Positions 1-7,808 of a DNA stretch of 64,000 nucleotides are shown here, one piece after another (the first letter of the stretch is position 1; each line of letters opens with the position of its first letter). The position numbers and the translations under genes are program-made. The stretch lies in the NCBI GenBank assembly GCA_015069695.1, contig JADCRZ010000019.1:58448-122447 (forward strand), in the 5' to 3' direction. The DNA is from Williamsia sp. Its GTDB lineage: Bacteria > Bacteroidota > Bacteroidia > Chitinophagales > Chitinophagaceae. The notes below the pieces were generated by a model. The model was not told where the DNA came from. It was given only the letters and a program-made list of their open reading frames with translations, and made no database searches.

Positions 1-248
1 CTCGCTGTTTCTTCATCAATCAGGGTAACCAAACTGGTATGCCTGGGGTCTTTCATGATCTTCAGATAAATTGCATAAACCGCCGTTTTCTCTCCTTCCA
101 GTATTTGCAGGATGGAGCCGTCGTGGTATAACAGCAAACCGGTAACAGCAGACTGGGCATTGTTCTTTCTGCTCTTTGTTAAGATGTCATGCAGGTCTTC
201 GTCAGACAATGCAGGGGAGGCCGAACTAAGATATATTAAATGATGCAT
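1..248 (-). CDS. BLUF-domain blue-light photoreceptor (5' part, cut by window edge)
   Basis: The minus strand from an ATG at 248 reads open to the window edge for 82 residues and begins MHHLIYLSSASPALSDEDL. It matches the BLUF fold (sensors of blue light using FAD): the start LIYLSSA, the segment TGLLLYHDGSILQILEGE, and the downstream pattern of an acidic residue followed by RH. The three residues that bind and switch the flavin are all present with AppA spacing: Tyr6, Asn30 and Gln48 (offsets +24 and +42, as for AppA Tyr21/Asn45/Gln63). The 3' end is outside the window, so it may be a short stand-alone BLUF protein or carry an output domain. It is read divergently from the 50-aa gene at 792. 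Family call is strong; the biological output is unknown. Confidence 0.88.
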   Translation of the reverse strand, partial: MHHLIYLSSASPALSDEDLHDILTKSRKNNAQSAVTGLLLYHDGSILQILEGEKTAVYAIYLKIMKDPRHTSLVTLIDEETA

Positions 249-455
249 TGATGTGGATAATAATAAGAGATACTAACGGGTAAGAGCAGGAATTATGGCA
301 GTGTAAATGGATTAAAACTCCCTGCTAAGGGTTTGCCCGTAGCGGGACAGGAAGCAAGGAGCGTACGCTGGATGTGAGGGAAGGTATTTGGAGGGCAACA
401 GGTTTAATAAAATCCTAAAATCCGGCACGAGGTTTTCTCAATCGAAAAAAGGGAC

Positions 456-463
456 TATATTTG
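456..463 (+). promoter_or_regulatory. Bacteroidota -7 promoter element (TATATTTG)
   Basis: TATATTTGC is an exact match to the Bacteroidota -7 consensus TAnnTTTG. A T-run (TTTT, 433-436) stands about 20 bp upstream where the -33 TTG is expected, so the -33 half is only partial. Transcription would start near 470, some 320 nt upstream of the 50-aa gene. Confidence 0.5.
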
Positions 464-651
464 CACCTGAAAACGTGTATAAAGTACACATTGATGGAAA
501 AATAAGAACGGCCTTCTTTGATTCTCCTGTTTGCCGGCAAGCAAATGCCTGGCGATTGCCCACCACGTGAATCTCCCGGGAGTGAACATACATCGATTGC
601 TTTCAGTACTACCCGCTTGGTTCTTTGCATGAAAAGGCTTCATGCGATGAT

Positions 652-676
652 ACAGGTTCGAGTCCTGTACGGAGTA
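652..676 (+). other. tRNA T-arm-like hairpin, not a complete tRNA
   Basis: Stem ACAGG/CCTGT encloses the loop TTCGAGT, followed by ACGGAGT and A, which resembles a tRNA T-arm plus 3' acceptor strand. No matching 5' acceptor strand (ACTCCGT) or D-arm lies at tRNA distance upstream, and the preceding hairpin lacks U33. It is either coincidence, a decayed tRNA 3' fragment (such fragments mark old integration sites), or a tRNA-like element in a leader RNA. Confidence 0.3.
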
Positions 677-791
677 ACAGATTTTCAGCAAGCAGCTGCT
701 ATACAGCCCTGTTTGGATCTGATGCAGAACAGACAGAAACAACTAGTCGGTTGGCTGCAGAAATCTATATTGTCTCTAAACTATTAAAAAA

Positions 792-944
792 ATGATTATG
801 ACTACAAAATCCATTTTCCAGGACCTGGTGTTCGACCGTGAACTGGTCAAAACTGTAAAAAGTGCAAACGTTGGTAAGGATCAATTATACAACCTGCTTG
901 TACAGGGCAGAATTACTTTGCAGGAATATCTGAAACTGGTATAA
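792..944 (+). CDS. 50-aa protein of unknown function
   Basis: ATG at 792 (a second in-frame ATG at 798) opens a 50-residue frame ending TAA at 944. The product begins MIMTTKSIFQDLVFDRELV and ends LQEYLKLV; it is acidic/hydrophobic, predicted mostly helical, with no signal peptide or cysteines. Support for being real: a consensus promoter upstream and a strong intrinsic terminator 50 bp after the stop, which makes this a self-contained transcription unit. I do not recognise the family. It could be a small regulatory partner of the divergent BLUF gene, but nothing in the sequence proves this. Confidence 0.6.
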   Translation: MIMTTKSIFQDLVFDRELVKTVKSANVGKDQLYNLLVQGRITLQEYLKLV

Positions 945-994
945 AAGAACGGAAAGATTCAGTAGAAAGGACAACAGAGATTCATTCGATCATG

Positions 995-1025
995 CGCCCG
1001 GGCATCTATTTGCCTGGGCGTTTTT
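995..1025 (+). terminator. Rho-independent terminator
   Basis: A 10-bp stem (CGCCCGGGCA / TGCCTGGGCG with one G-U pair), 6-base loop, and TTTTT directly after. It ends the 50-aa gene's transcript and argues against translating upstream of 1147 for the next gene. Confidence 0.85.
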
Positions 1026-1146
1026 GTTGCCGGGATGCAGCCATTGTCCTTCACCTGTCGCATATCACCCTGTAATTGTCGCATTTACCCTGTTGGTAAT
1101 GGAGCATTGTTGCGGAGATTTGCAGTCTAACAAAACGACATGCCAT

Positions 1147-2085
1147 ATGAACAAGCGTATGCTGGCCAAACCTTCCCTGGCCTTTGTTATGACAGTAGCA
1201 GCTTCTTGTCAGCAGGGTTCAAAAGAGAGCCGCGAAGTAATAACCACACCAAATGATACGGCTGTCAGCCAAAACATACAGCCCGTCGACAGTGGCTATG
1301 CAGCTGTAAACGGGTTAAAGATGTACTACGAGGTGTATGGTAAAGGTAAACCCGTCGTTCTGCTGCACGGCTCTTTTTTAACCATCCCCTTGAATTGGGC
1401 CAATTTCATCCCGCTGTTGTCCAGGGACAGAAAGGTTATTGTGGCCGAAATGCAGGGCCATGGCCGTACAAGGGACATCGCCCGGGACATCAGTTACGAA
1501 GGGATGGCAGATGATGTTTCCGGTTTGCTCAAGTACCTCAAAATAGACAGTGCAGACATAGTAGGCTATAGCATGGGAGGAGGAATTGCTTTTCAATTGG
1601 CCGTGCGTCATCCCCAGCAGGTACGCAGACTGGTCATCTTATCAGGTGCCTACAGGCATGATGGATGGTGGCCCGATGCAGAAGCCAGTTTTGCTGATTT
1701 CAAAGCAGATATGTTTAATGGCACGCCGATCCGGAAACAGTACGACAGTTTTGGAAACGATCCGGCTCATTTTCCGGAATTTGCAAAAAAAGTGATCGGC
1801 ATAGACCTGAAGCAGTATGATTGGTCCGACGAGGTAAAAAAGATTCAAGCACCTGTTTTTATAGCTATTGGCGATGCCGATGGTGTGCAGTATGAACATG
1901 CACTGGAACTGTTTCGCGCAAAAGGTGGCGGAAAAATGGGCGATTTACACGGACTGCCCCAATCCCGCCTGGCCATCATACCCGGCACCACCCATATAGG
2001 CATGACCAAGCGGCCGGAGTGGCTCGTACCCATGATAACTGATTTTCTGGATGCTGACCTGAATGCAGCGCCACCTACTTTTTGA
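1147..2085 (+). CDS. Alpha/beta-hydrolase lipoprotein
   Basis: 312 aa. The N-terminus has a short positive stretch (MNKRMLAK), a hydrophobic core and a lipobox AASC with Cys21, so the product is probably a lipoprotein. The hydrolase domain covers residues ~50-305: oxyanion segment LLHGS, nucleophile elbow GYSMGGG with Ser142, an acidic residue in the GDADG segment (~243-245), and the catalytic His in GTTHIGM (His283). The reaction is unknown; close families include enol-lactonase-like and peptidase-like hydrolases, with serine chemistry expected. The reading frame stays open upstream to 1024 only through a TTG inside the terminator, so ATG 1147, directly before the signal peptide, is chosen. 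No operon partner is obvious. Confidence 0.85.
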   Translation: MNKRMLAKPSLAFVMTVAASCQQGSKESREVITTPNDTAVSQNIQPVDSGYAAVNGLKMYYEVYGKGKPVVLLHGSFLTIPLNWANFIPLLSRDRKVIVAEMQGHGRTRDIARDISYEGMADDVSGLLKYLKIDSADIVGYSMGGGIAFQLAVRHPQQVRRLVILSGAYRHDGWWPDAEASFADFKADMFNGTPIRKQYDSFGNDPAHFPEFAKKVIGIDLKQYDWSDEVKKIQAPVFIAIGDADGVQYEHALELFRAKGGGKMGDLHGLPQSRLAIIPGTTHIGMTKRPEWLVPMITDFLDADLNAAPPTF

Positions 2086-2158
2086 AAGGCTGTTTGAATT
2101 TGTTAATTCGAGGCAACTGATGATTCATGCAGATTAACTTTAGAACAGAAAATCAGGT

Positions 2159-2608
2159 ATGATGACGAAAGTATTCTCCTATTCAACCGTTTTGTTTCTT
2201 TCACTCGCAGGACTTACTTGTAAAAGCACAGGTAATGTTGCGTCGCAAAAGGCCATGTACAGATCTATCTACTTTGACCAGTTTAAGCTGACCTACTTTC
2301 GTCGGTTCCTGCTTAAAAGCTATAATTACTCCGCCGCCATACAGGAAATCATCAACAGGGACCACAGCGGATTTACAGAACCGATTTTAAGCGACGCGGA
2401 TGATCACCTGATCGACAGCTTAACGACAGCTGACAATGAGCTCATGAAAATTGATTCCGCAAAAGGCCCGCTAAGAGCAGAAGGCGCGCAGGGAAAAAGG
2501 CCGTTTGATTATATGCTGGATAAGCTGAACAGCAAATGGCTGGACAGCCTGGCAAGAAAGAGAGCAAAGGCATTTGATGTGCCGAAAGAATGGCTAACCA
2601 GCTTATGA
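2159..2608 (+). CDS. Small putative lipoprotein, unknown function
   Basis: 149 aa. Starts with two adjacent ATG codons (2159 and 2162). The N-terminus is a hydrophobic signal ending in LTCKSTG, a plausible lipobox with Cys at about residue 21. The mature part is charged and probably helical, with a basic, aromatic stretch (FKLTYFRRF) and no cysteines, repeats or enzyme motif that I recognise. It follows the alpha/beta hydrolase by 73 bp on the same strand and may be cotranscribed. Confidence 0.6.
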   Translation: MMTKVFSYSTVLFLSLAGLTCKSTGNVASQKAMYRSIYFDQFKLTYFRRFLLKSYNYSAAIQEIINRDHSGFTEPILSDADDHLIDSLTTADNELMKIDSAKGPLRAEGAQGKRPFDYMLDKLNSKWLDSLARKRAKAFDVPKEWLTSL

Positions 2609-2691
2609 CTTCATTTCCTCACAACCTACGCGGGCACAGAACTCCATCTCTTTACAGCAAAGTCTATAGACAGCATGCAGTAAGCCCCTGC

Positions 2692-4656
2692 TCAGGATTT
2701 CTCCAGCTCCAGGATTTGCTCAAACACTTTTTCATAGCGCTCGTTCAGCTCATTCAACTCCTGGCTTAATTTCTTGTACGTGCCTTCTGTTTGTGCAAAC
2801 TTTTTACTGTCTGAATATACATCCGGCTGGAGCAGGGCCGCCTCGCATTCTTTTTTCTTTTGCTGCAGGCCGGCAATCTGCTCTTCCAGTTGCTGGAAGA
2901 TGCGTTGCTGTTTTTGCAGCTCTTTTTTTGTTTCCTTGTTGATCACCTTCCCTGCCGGTGGGGGCGTGTTGGGAGCCGCAACGGTTTCCTTCTTTTTCTC
3001 TGCCGGGGGCTGGCTCACCTGCGCTGCCTGCTTGGCCATTCTTTCTTTCCACTCTACCCATTCCTCATAGCCGCCTTTGAATTCCTTGATCTGCCTATTG
3101 TCGATCTCCCAGATCTTGTTGGCGGTTTTGGCAATAAAGTAGCGGTCGTGGCTCACGAGGATAAAGCTGCCTTCGTATTTGTTGAGCGCTTCAATGAGCA
3201 GCTCGCAGGAATGCATGTCGAGGTGGTTGGTAGGCTCATCAAGCAGCAGGAAATTGGCTTTGCTGACAATGGTTTTTGCCAGGGCCACCCGCGCTTTTTC
3301 GCCTCCGCTCAGCACCTTGATCTTTTTTTCCACATCATCGCCGCTGAATAGGAAGCAGCCCAGCAGCGAGCGCAATTCCATCTCGGTTTTCTGGCTGCCG
3401 CAAAGCTTCATCTCATCCAGGACTGTATTGTTGATATTGAGTGCCTCCAGCTGGTGCTGGGCATAAAAACTTTCATCGATGTTGTGTCCCTCCCTGCGCT
3501 CGCCATCAAATTCTTCCGCGCCCGCAATTACGCGCAGCAGGGTGGATTTGCCTTTTCCGTTCGCACCGATCAGGGCAATTTTATCACCCCGGTTGATTTC
3601 CGCAGATGCGTGCTCGAGGATCTTGATCGAACCAAACTGCTTGCTTACATCGGTCAGCGTTACCAGCACGCGGCCCGGAACTTTGTCGACCTGAAAATTG
3701 ATGCGCATGTTGGGGCGTTCTATCTCTGCTTCTTCAATGCGGTCCAGCTTGTCGAGCCGCTTCATCGCACTCTGCGCCTGGGCTGCCTTGGTGGCCTTGG
3801 CCCGGAAGCGCTCTATAAAACGTTCCTGCTGGCGGATGTACTCCTGCTGGTTCTCGTAAGCCCGTTGCTGCATCTCCACGCGCAGCTGTTTTTCCGCTTC
3901 GTAGTATTCGTAATTGCCTCCATAAAAATGGAGTTCTTTCTGGTACAGCTCTACGACCTTGGTCACCATCCTGTTCAGAAAATATTTATCGTGCGATACG
4001 ATCACGACTGATCCCCTGAAATGCTGCAGGTATTTTTCGAGCCATTCAATAGAGGGAAGGTCGAGGTGGTTGGTCGGTTCGTCCATCAGGAGCAGGTCGG
4101 GTTGCTGCAGGATCATTTTGGCCAGCAGCACGCGCATGCGCCAGCCTCCGCTGAATTCACGGAACGAGCGGCCCAGGTCAGCCGTGGAAAAGCCCAGCCC
4201 CTGCAGGATCTCTTCTGTTTTGTAGCGGATGTTGTAGCCGTCGAGGGTTTCCATCTCGTGCAGCTTGTCGCTGTACTCATGCAGCAGGGCTTCTTCGCGG
4301 CCACCTTCAAAGGAGGATCCGTCCAGCTTTTCCAGTTCTTTGCCCAGCGTTTCTATTTCTGCTTCTAGTTGGATCACCCGCTCAAAAGCCTGCATGGCTA
4401 CATCTACGATCGGGCTGTCTGAATCAAAGCTGAGCAGGTCCTGGTGGAAATAGCCGATGGTTGTGTCGCGGCTTTTTTCTACCGTGCCTTCCGAAGGACT
4501 GTAATCGCCCACCATCAGCTTGAGCAGGGTCGATTTACCGGTGCCGTTGTAACCTATCAAACCGATTCTTTCATTGGGTTGTATATGCCAGTTTGCGTCG
4601 CGTACAATGGTTCTTGCGCCAAATTCAAATGTCAGGTTCTGAAATCCTAATAACAT
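2692..4656 (-). CDS. ABC-F family ATPase (ribosome-associated type)
   Basis: 654 aa with two fused ABC ATPase domains and no membrane segments. Domain 1: Walker A GYNGTGKST (residues 35-43), signature FSGGWRMR, Walker B LLLMDEPTNHLD. Between the domains lies a charged linker of the ABC-F type (EYIRQQERFIERFRAKATKA). Domain 2: GANGKGKST, LSGGEKAR and LLLDEPTNHLD. A C-terminal coiled coil (~570-654, after a Pro/Ala-rich spacer) resembles the Uup/YheS tail. ABC-F proteins act in the ribosomal E-site to relieve stalled or misfolded translation; some give antibiotic resistance. The ATG at 4656 (MLLGFQNLTFEFG) fits the conserved N-terminus; a longer frame to 4713 exists but lacks homology. Divergent from the DUF3347 gene. 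Confidence 0.93.
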   Translation of the reverse strand: MLLGFQNLTFEFGARTIVRDANWHIQPNERIGLIGYNGTGKSTLLKLMVGDYSPSEGTVEKSRDTTIGYFHQDLLSFDSDSPIVDVAMQAFERVIQLEAEIETLGKELEKLDGSSFEGGREEALLHEYSDKLHEMETLDGYNIRYKTEEILQGLGFSTADLGRSFREFSGGWRMRVLLAKMILQQPDLLLMDEPTNHLDLPSIEWLEKYLQHFRGSVVIVSHDKYFLNRMVTKVVELYQKELHFYGGNYEYYEAEKQLRVEMQQRAYENQQEYIRQQERFIERFRAKATKAAQAQSAMKRLDKLDRIEEAEIERPNMRINFQVDKVPGRVLVTLTDVSKQFGSIKILEHASAEINRGDKIALIGANGKGKSTLLRVIAGAEEFDGERREGHNIDESFYAQHQLEALNINNTVLDEMKLCGSQKTEMELRSLLGCFLFSGDDVEKKIKVLSGGEKARVALAKTIVSKANFLLLDEPTNHLDMHSCELLIEALNKYEGSFILVSHDRYFIAKTANKIWEIDNRQIKEFKGGYEEWVEWKERMAKQAAQVSQPPAEKKKETVAAPNTPPPAGKVINKETKKELQKQQRIFQQLEEQIAGLQQKKKECEAALLQPDVYSDSKKFAQTEGTYKKLSQELNELNERYEKVFEQILELEKS

Positions 4657-4721
4657 ACTGCCGGGGTAATATTTTAAAAGATGCAAACTTACCACAAACC
4701 GGCAGCATATCAATTATCCTG

Positions 4722-4729
4722 TACCTTTG
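4722..4729 (+). promoter_or_regulatory. -7 element TACCTTTG before the DUF3347 lipoprotein gene
   Basis: Exact TAnnTTTG match lying 14 bp before the ATG at 4743. No clear -33 TTG. The untranslated leader would be only a few bases long. Confidence 0.5.
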
Positions 4730-4742
4730 CCAAAAATTTCTC

Positions 4743-5351
4743 ATGAGGAACCTATCCCTATTCTTCCTGTCCCTTTTCCTCCTCACTGCCTGTGGTGGCG
4801 GCCAGGACAAGGAACCGGCCACAACCGGTACAGTCGACAAAAAAGAACCGGTGAGCAAAAACTCCACTGCTTTCAATGCGTCGTTTGAAAAATTACTGAC
4901 ATCTTATTATTCGTTGCGGGATGCATTTGTGGAATATGATACGGCCAAGGTCAATATAGTTTCGAAAGACCTGGCTGCCGATGCCGGTGGTGTAAAGCTG
5001 GATGAGCTCAAGGGTGATTCTTCCAGCGGCGTCCAATCAACTGCCAAAGATTATACAGCTACCATCCAAAGCGCTGCCGGTGAGATACCAGGCCAAAAGG
5101 ATTTCACCAAAAAGCAACGGCAGTTTCAGGCTGTTTCTGATGCCATGTACGAGCTGGTGCGCACTGTACGGTACGACCAAGAAAAAATTTATCACCAGCA
5201 TTGCCCGATGGCTTTTGACAATGAAGGCGCTTACTGGATCAGCAACAGCCAGGAAATCGTCAACCCCTACATGGGCAAAAAGCATCCTAAATACCGGAGT
5301 GCCATGCTTGAATGCGGCGACATTCCTGATTCGCTTGATTTTGCAAAATAG
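4743..5351 (+). CDS. DUF3347-domain lipoprotein
   Basis: 202 aa. Signal peptide with lipobox LLTAC (Cys17), followed by a disordered G/K/T-rich spacer. The C-terminal part (~50-195) is DUF3347, with the family hallmark YHQHCPMAFDNEGAYW and a later NPYMG...MLECG segment. In this family the His/Cys/Met residues suggest metal (often copper) handling in the periplasm; this is family knowledge, not shown here. The ATG at 4743 directly precedes the signal peptide. The TonB-dependent receptor gene starts 46 bp downstream on the same strand, so the two may be cotranscribed, compatible with metal uptake. Confidence 0.85.
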   Translation: MRNLSLFFLSLFLLTACGGGQDKEPATTGTVDKKEPVSKNSTAFNASFEKLLTSYYSLRDAFVEYDTAKVNIVSKDLAADAGGVKLDELKGDSSSGVQSTAKDYTATIQSAAGEIPGQKDFTKKQRQFQAVSDAMYELVRTVRYDQEKIYHQHCPMAFDNEGAYWISNSQEIVNPYMGKKHPKYRSAMLECGDIPDSLDFAK

Positions 5352-5397
5352 TGCCGGCTCTCTTGCTTGCCTTCATCCGCTTATATACTTCCAGTTC

Positions 5398-7758
5398 ATG
5401 CGTATATCTTCCGTATCCTTCGCCTTGTTAACAGGCTTGCTTCTCCATTTTGCGGCTGCCGCTCAAAACAAGGTAACGCTGAGTGGTTATGTAAAAGACT
5501 CCCTCTCCGGCGAAACCCTGATCGGCGCAACCGTATCCGTGAGCGGACGGGGCGTCAACAGCAACCAGTATGGTTTTTATTCGCTTACGCTTCCGCCGCG
5601 CGATTATGTGATTACCGTCAGCTATGTGGGTTATCAATCACGGCAGATAGATCTTGGCCTGGCAACAAACCGTTCGTACAATATCCTGCTGGCCCCTGCA
5701 GCTGCCACCAACACAGAGGTCATTGTAACCTCGCGGCGGCGGGGTGATGTCAATGTCAAAAGCTCGCAGATGGGCAAGATCGACCTGTCTATGAACCAGA
5801 TCAGGTCGGTGCCGGTGCTGCTGGGAGAGGTAGACCTGCTCAAAACCCTGCAGCTGCTGCCCGGTGTGCGAAATGCAGGGGAAGGCAACGCCGGCTTTTA
5901 TGTACGCGGGGGAGGAGCCGATCAGAACCTGATCATGCTCGATGATGCTGTGGTTTACAATACAGGACATTTGTTTGGCTTCTTTTCTGTTTTTAACGGT
6001 GATGCCATCAAAAGCACATCCCTGATCAAGGGCAGCTTTCCTGCCCAATATGGCGGCAGGCTTTCTTCTGTACTGGATGTTTCCATGAAGGAAGGCAATG
6101 CCAATAAATTTCAGGTTGATGGCGGCATCGGCCTGATCGCTTCGCGCCTGTCGATACAGGGGCCTATCAAAAAAGGGAAAGCTTCATTCATTATCTCAGG
6201 CCGGCGTACCTATATCGATGCGCTGGTAAAACCCTTTGTAAAACCGACCAGCCAGTTCCATGGCTCGGGTTATTATTTTTATGACCTGAACGCCAAAGTG
6301 AATTATATCTTCTCCGAAAAAGACCGGCTCTACTTAAGCGGATATTTTGGCCGCGATGTGTTTACATTTAACAACAGCCAGCGTTCCTTCAGCGCCAACA
6401 TTCCCTGGGGCAATTCAACCGGCTCGCTGCGCTGGAACCATGTGTTTAACCAGAAGCTGTTCTCTAACACAACCCTGGTTTACAATGATTATAAATTTGC
6501 GTTCAATGCCTCCCAGAGCGGCTTTGATATCGGACTGGCATCCGGCATCCGCGACCTGAATGCAAAGGTTGATTTTGATTATTACCCTTCACCCCGGCAC
6601 AAGCTTAAATTTGGCGGCTTGTACACCCATCACAAGTTCACGCCCAATATTCTTTCTGGCAAACAGGACAGCGTTCAGTTCAATCCCAATACCAACAGCT
6701 ACAAATGGGCCAATGAAGCGGCCCTGTACCTGCAGGATGACATCGAAGTAAGCAGCTGGCTGCAGGCAAATGCAGGCATCCGCTACAGCAGTTTTTCGCA
6801 GGTAGGTCCTTATACCATCTTTCAAACCGATCCAAACGGCAATCATACCGACAGTACCCGTTACAAGCGGGGACAGCCGATCCGTACCTACGGCGGGTTT
6901 GAGCCCAGGCTCACGCTCCGCTTTGCACTAAGCGATGCATCTTCCATCAAGACGGCCCTGTCACGCAATCTTCAATACATCCACCTGGTCAGCAACGCAG
7001 GCTCTACACTGCCTACCGATCTCTGGGTGCCGAGTACGTATATTGTAAAACCCCAGAAAAGCTGGCAGTATTCTGCCGGTTATTTCCGCAATTTTTTAGA
7101 CAACACATTGGAAGCTTCTGTTGAGCTTTATTATAAATCCATGCGCAACCAGATCGAGTACCGCGAGGGATATACGCCCTCGCTCAAAGATCCGGAACTG
7201 GAGTTTGTATTTGGCAAGGGCTGGAGCTATGGAGCTGAGTTTTTCCTCAACAAAACCAGGGGCCGTTATACCGGTTGGATCGGGTATACCCTCTCCTGGA
7301 CATACCGGCAGTTTCCCGGGCTGAACGGCGGCGAACGTTACCCCGCCAAATACGACCGGCGGCACGATCTGTCTTTTGTTTCGATGTACGAACTCAACAA
7401 AAACTGGAAGCTCTCTGCCGTATTTGTTTACGGCAGCGGGAACGCCGCTTCCCTGCCCGTTAAATTTTATATCCTCAACGGCGTGCTCACGCAGGAGTAC
7501 AGCCGCGTGAACCAGTACCGCCTGGCAGCTTATCACCGCCTTGATTTTTCTGCTACCTATACGCCGCCATCCGTAAAAAAGAAAAAGCTGCAGAGCAGCT
7601 GGGTGTTCAGCGTATACAATGTCTACAACCGCCTCAATCCTTATTTTCTCTATTTCGACCAGGAAGGAAGTCCGTACAACAACACGTTGAAAGTATCGGC
7701 CAAGCAGGTTTCTCTTTTTCCGGTTATCCCGTCGGTGACCTGGAATTTTAAATTTTGA
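5398..7758 (+). CDS. TonB-dependent outer-membrane receptor
   Basis: 786 aa. Signal peptide ending in AAAAQ (~20), then a carboxypeptidase-regulatory-like beta domain (~25-105, LSGYVKDSLSGETLIGATV ... YVGYQSRQIDL), a plug domain (~115-230; GFYVRGGGADQNLIMLDDA) and a beta-barrel to a terminal Phe (NFKF). Such receptors import bulky ligands using TonB energy. At under 800 residues it is the compact type rather than SusC. ATG 5398 is chosen because it immediately precedes the signal peptide; the open frame extends upstream through the DUF3347 gene in another phase. Ligand unknown; proximity to DUF3347 makes a metal complex possible. Confidence 0.92.
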   Translation: MRISSVSFALLTGLLLHFAAAAQNKVTLSGYVKDSLSGETLIGATVSVSGRGVNSNQYGFYSLTLPPRDYVITVSYVGYQSRQIDLGLATNRSYNILLAPAAATNTEVIVTSRRRGDVNVKSSQMGKIDLSMNQIRSVPVLLGEVDLLKTLQLLPGVRNAGEGNAGFYVRGGGADQNLIMLDDAVVYNTGHLFGFFSVFNGDAIKSTSLIKGSFPAQYGGRLSSVLDVSMKEGNANKFQVDGGIGLIASRLSIQGPIKKGKASFIISGRRTYIDALVKPFVKPTSQFHGSGYYFYDLNAKVNYIFSEKDRLYLSGYFGRDVFTFNNSQRSFSANIPWGNSTGSLRWNHVFNQKLFSNTTLVYNDYKFAFNASQSGFDIGLASGIRDLNAKVDFDYYPSPRHKLKFGGLYTHHKFTPNILSGKQDSVQFNPNTNSYKWANEAALYLQDDIEVSSWLQANAGIRYSSFSQVGPYTIFQTDPNGNHTDSTRYKRGQPIRTYGGFEPRLTLRFALSDASSIKTALSRNLQYIHLVSNAGSTLPTDLWVPSTYIVKPQKSWQYSAGYFRNFLDNTLEASVELYYKSMRNQIEYREGYTPSLKDPELEFVFGKGWSYGAEFFLNKTRGRYTGWIGYTLSWTYRQFPGLNGGERYPAKYDRRHDLSFVSMYELNKNWKLSAVFVYGSGNAASLPVKFYILNGVLTQEYSRVNQYRLAAYHRLDFSATYTPPSVKKKKLQSSWVFSVYNVYNRLNPYFLYFDQEGSPYNNTLKVSAKQVSLFPVIPSVTWNFKF

Positions 7759-7766
7759 TTTTTGTA

Positions 7767-7774
7767 TATATTTG
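7767..7774 (+). promoter_or_regulatory. -7 element TATATTTG before the M28 peptidase gene
   Basis: Exact TAnnTTTG match, 34 bp before the ATG at 7809, beginning 9 bp after the receptor's stop codon. T-rich sequence stands at the -33 position. Confidence 0.55.
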
Positions 7775-7808
7775 GGAAATTCTTGTTTTTACACCAAAAA
7801 CTCAACGC

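Larger units (their letters stand above)
249..791. other. 543-bp leader-like intergenic region with predicted RNA structure
   Basis: No convincing protein gene is seen here; the short overlapping frames have no recognisable domain. The region holds a consensus promoter (456-463), two 10-bp perfect palindromes (531-540 and 573-582), a 7-bp stem with a 5-base loop (near 628-646), and a tRNA T-arm look-alike at 652-668 (5-bp stem, 7-base loop TTCGAGT). Everything downstream of the promoter could form a roughly 320-nt transcribed leader of the small gene at 792. This could be a cis-regulatory RNA or an independent small RNA; no known riboswitch class was recognised. Confidence 0.4.

Noticed and set aside
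625..676. tRNA gene
   Set aside because: T-arm and acceptor-like tail are present, but no 5' acceptor strand, no D-arm, and the preceding loop lacks U33.
388..787. Short overlapping frames on both strands (60-95 aa)
   Set aside because: No homology, no start context, and they overlap a palindrome-rich leader; they look like random frames over structured DNA.
1024..1146. Upstream extension of the alpha/beta-hydrolase gene
   Set aside because: It would start with TTG inside a strong terminator and lacks the signal peptide placement.
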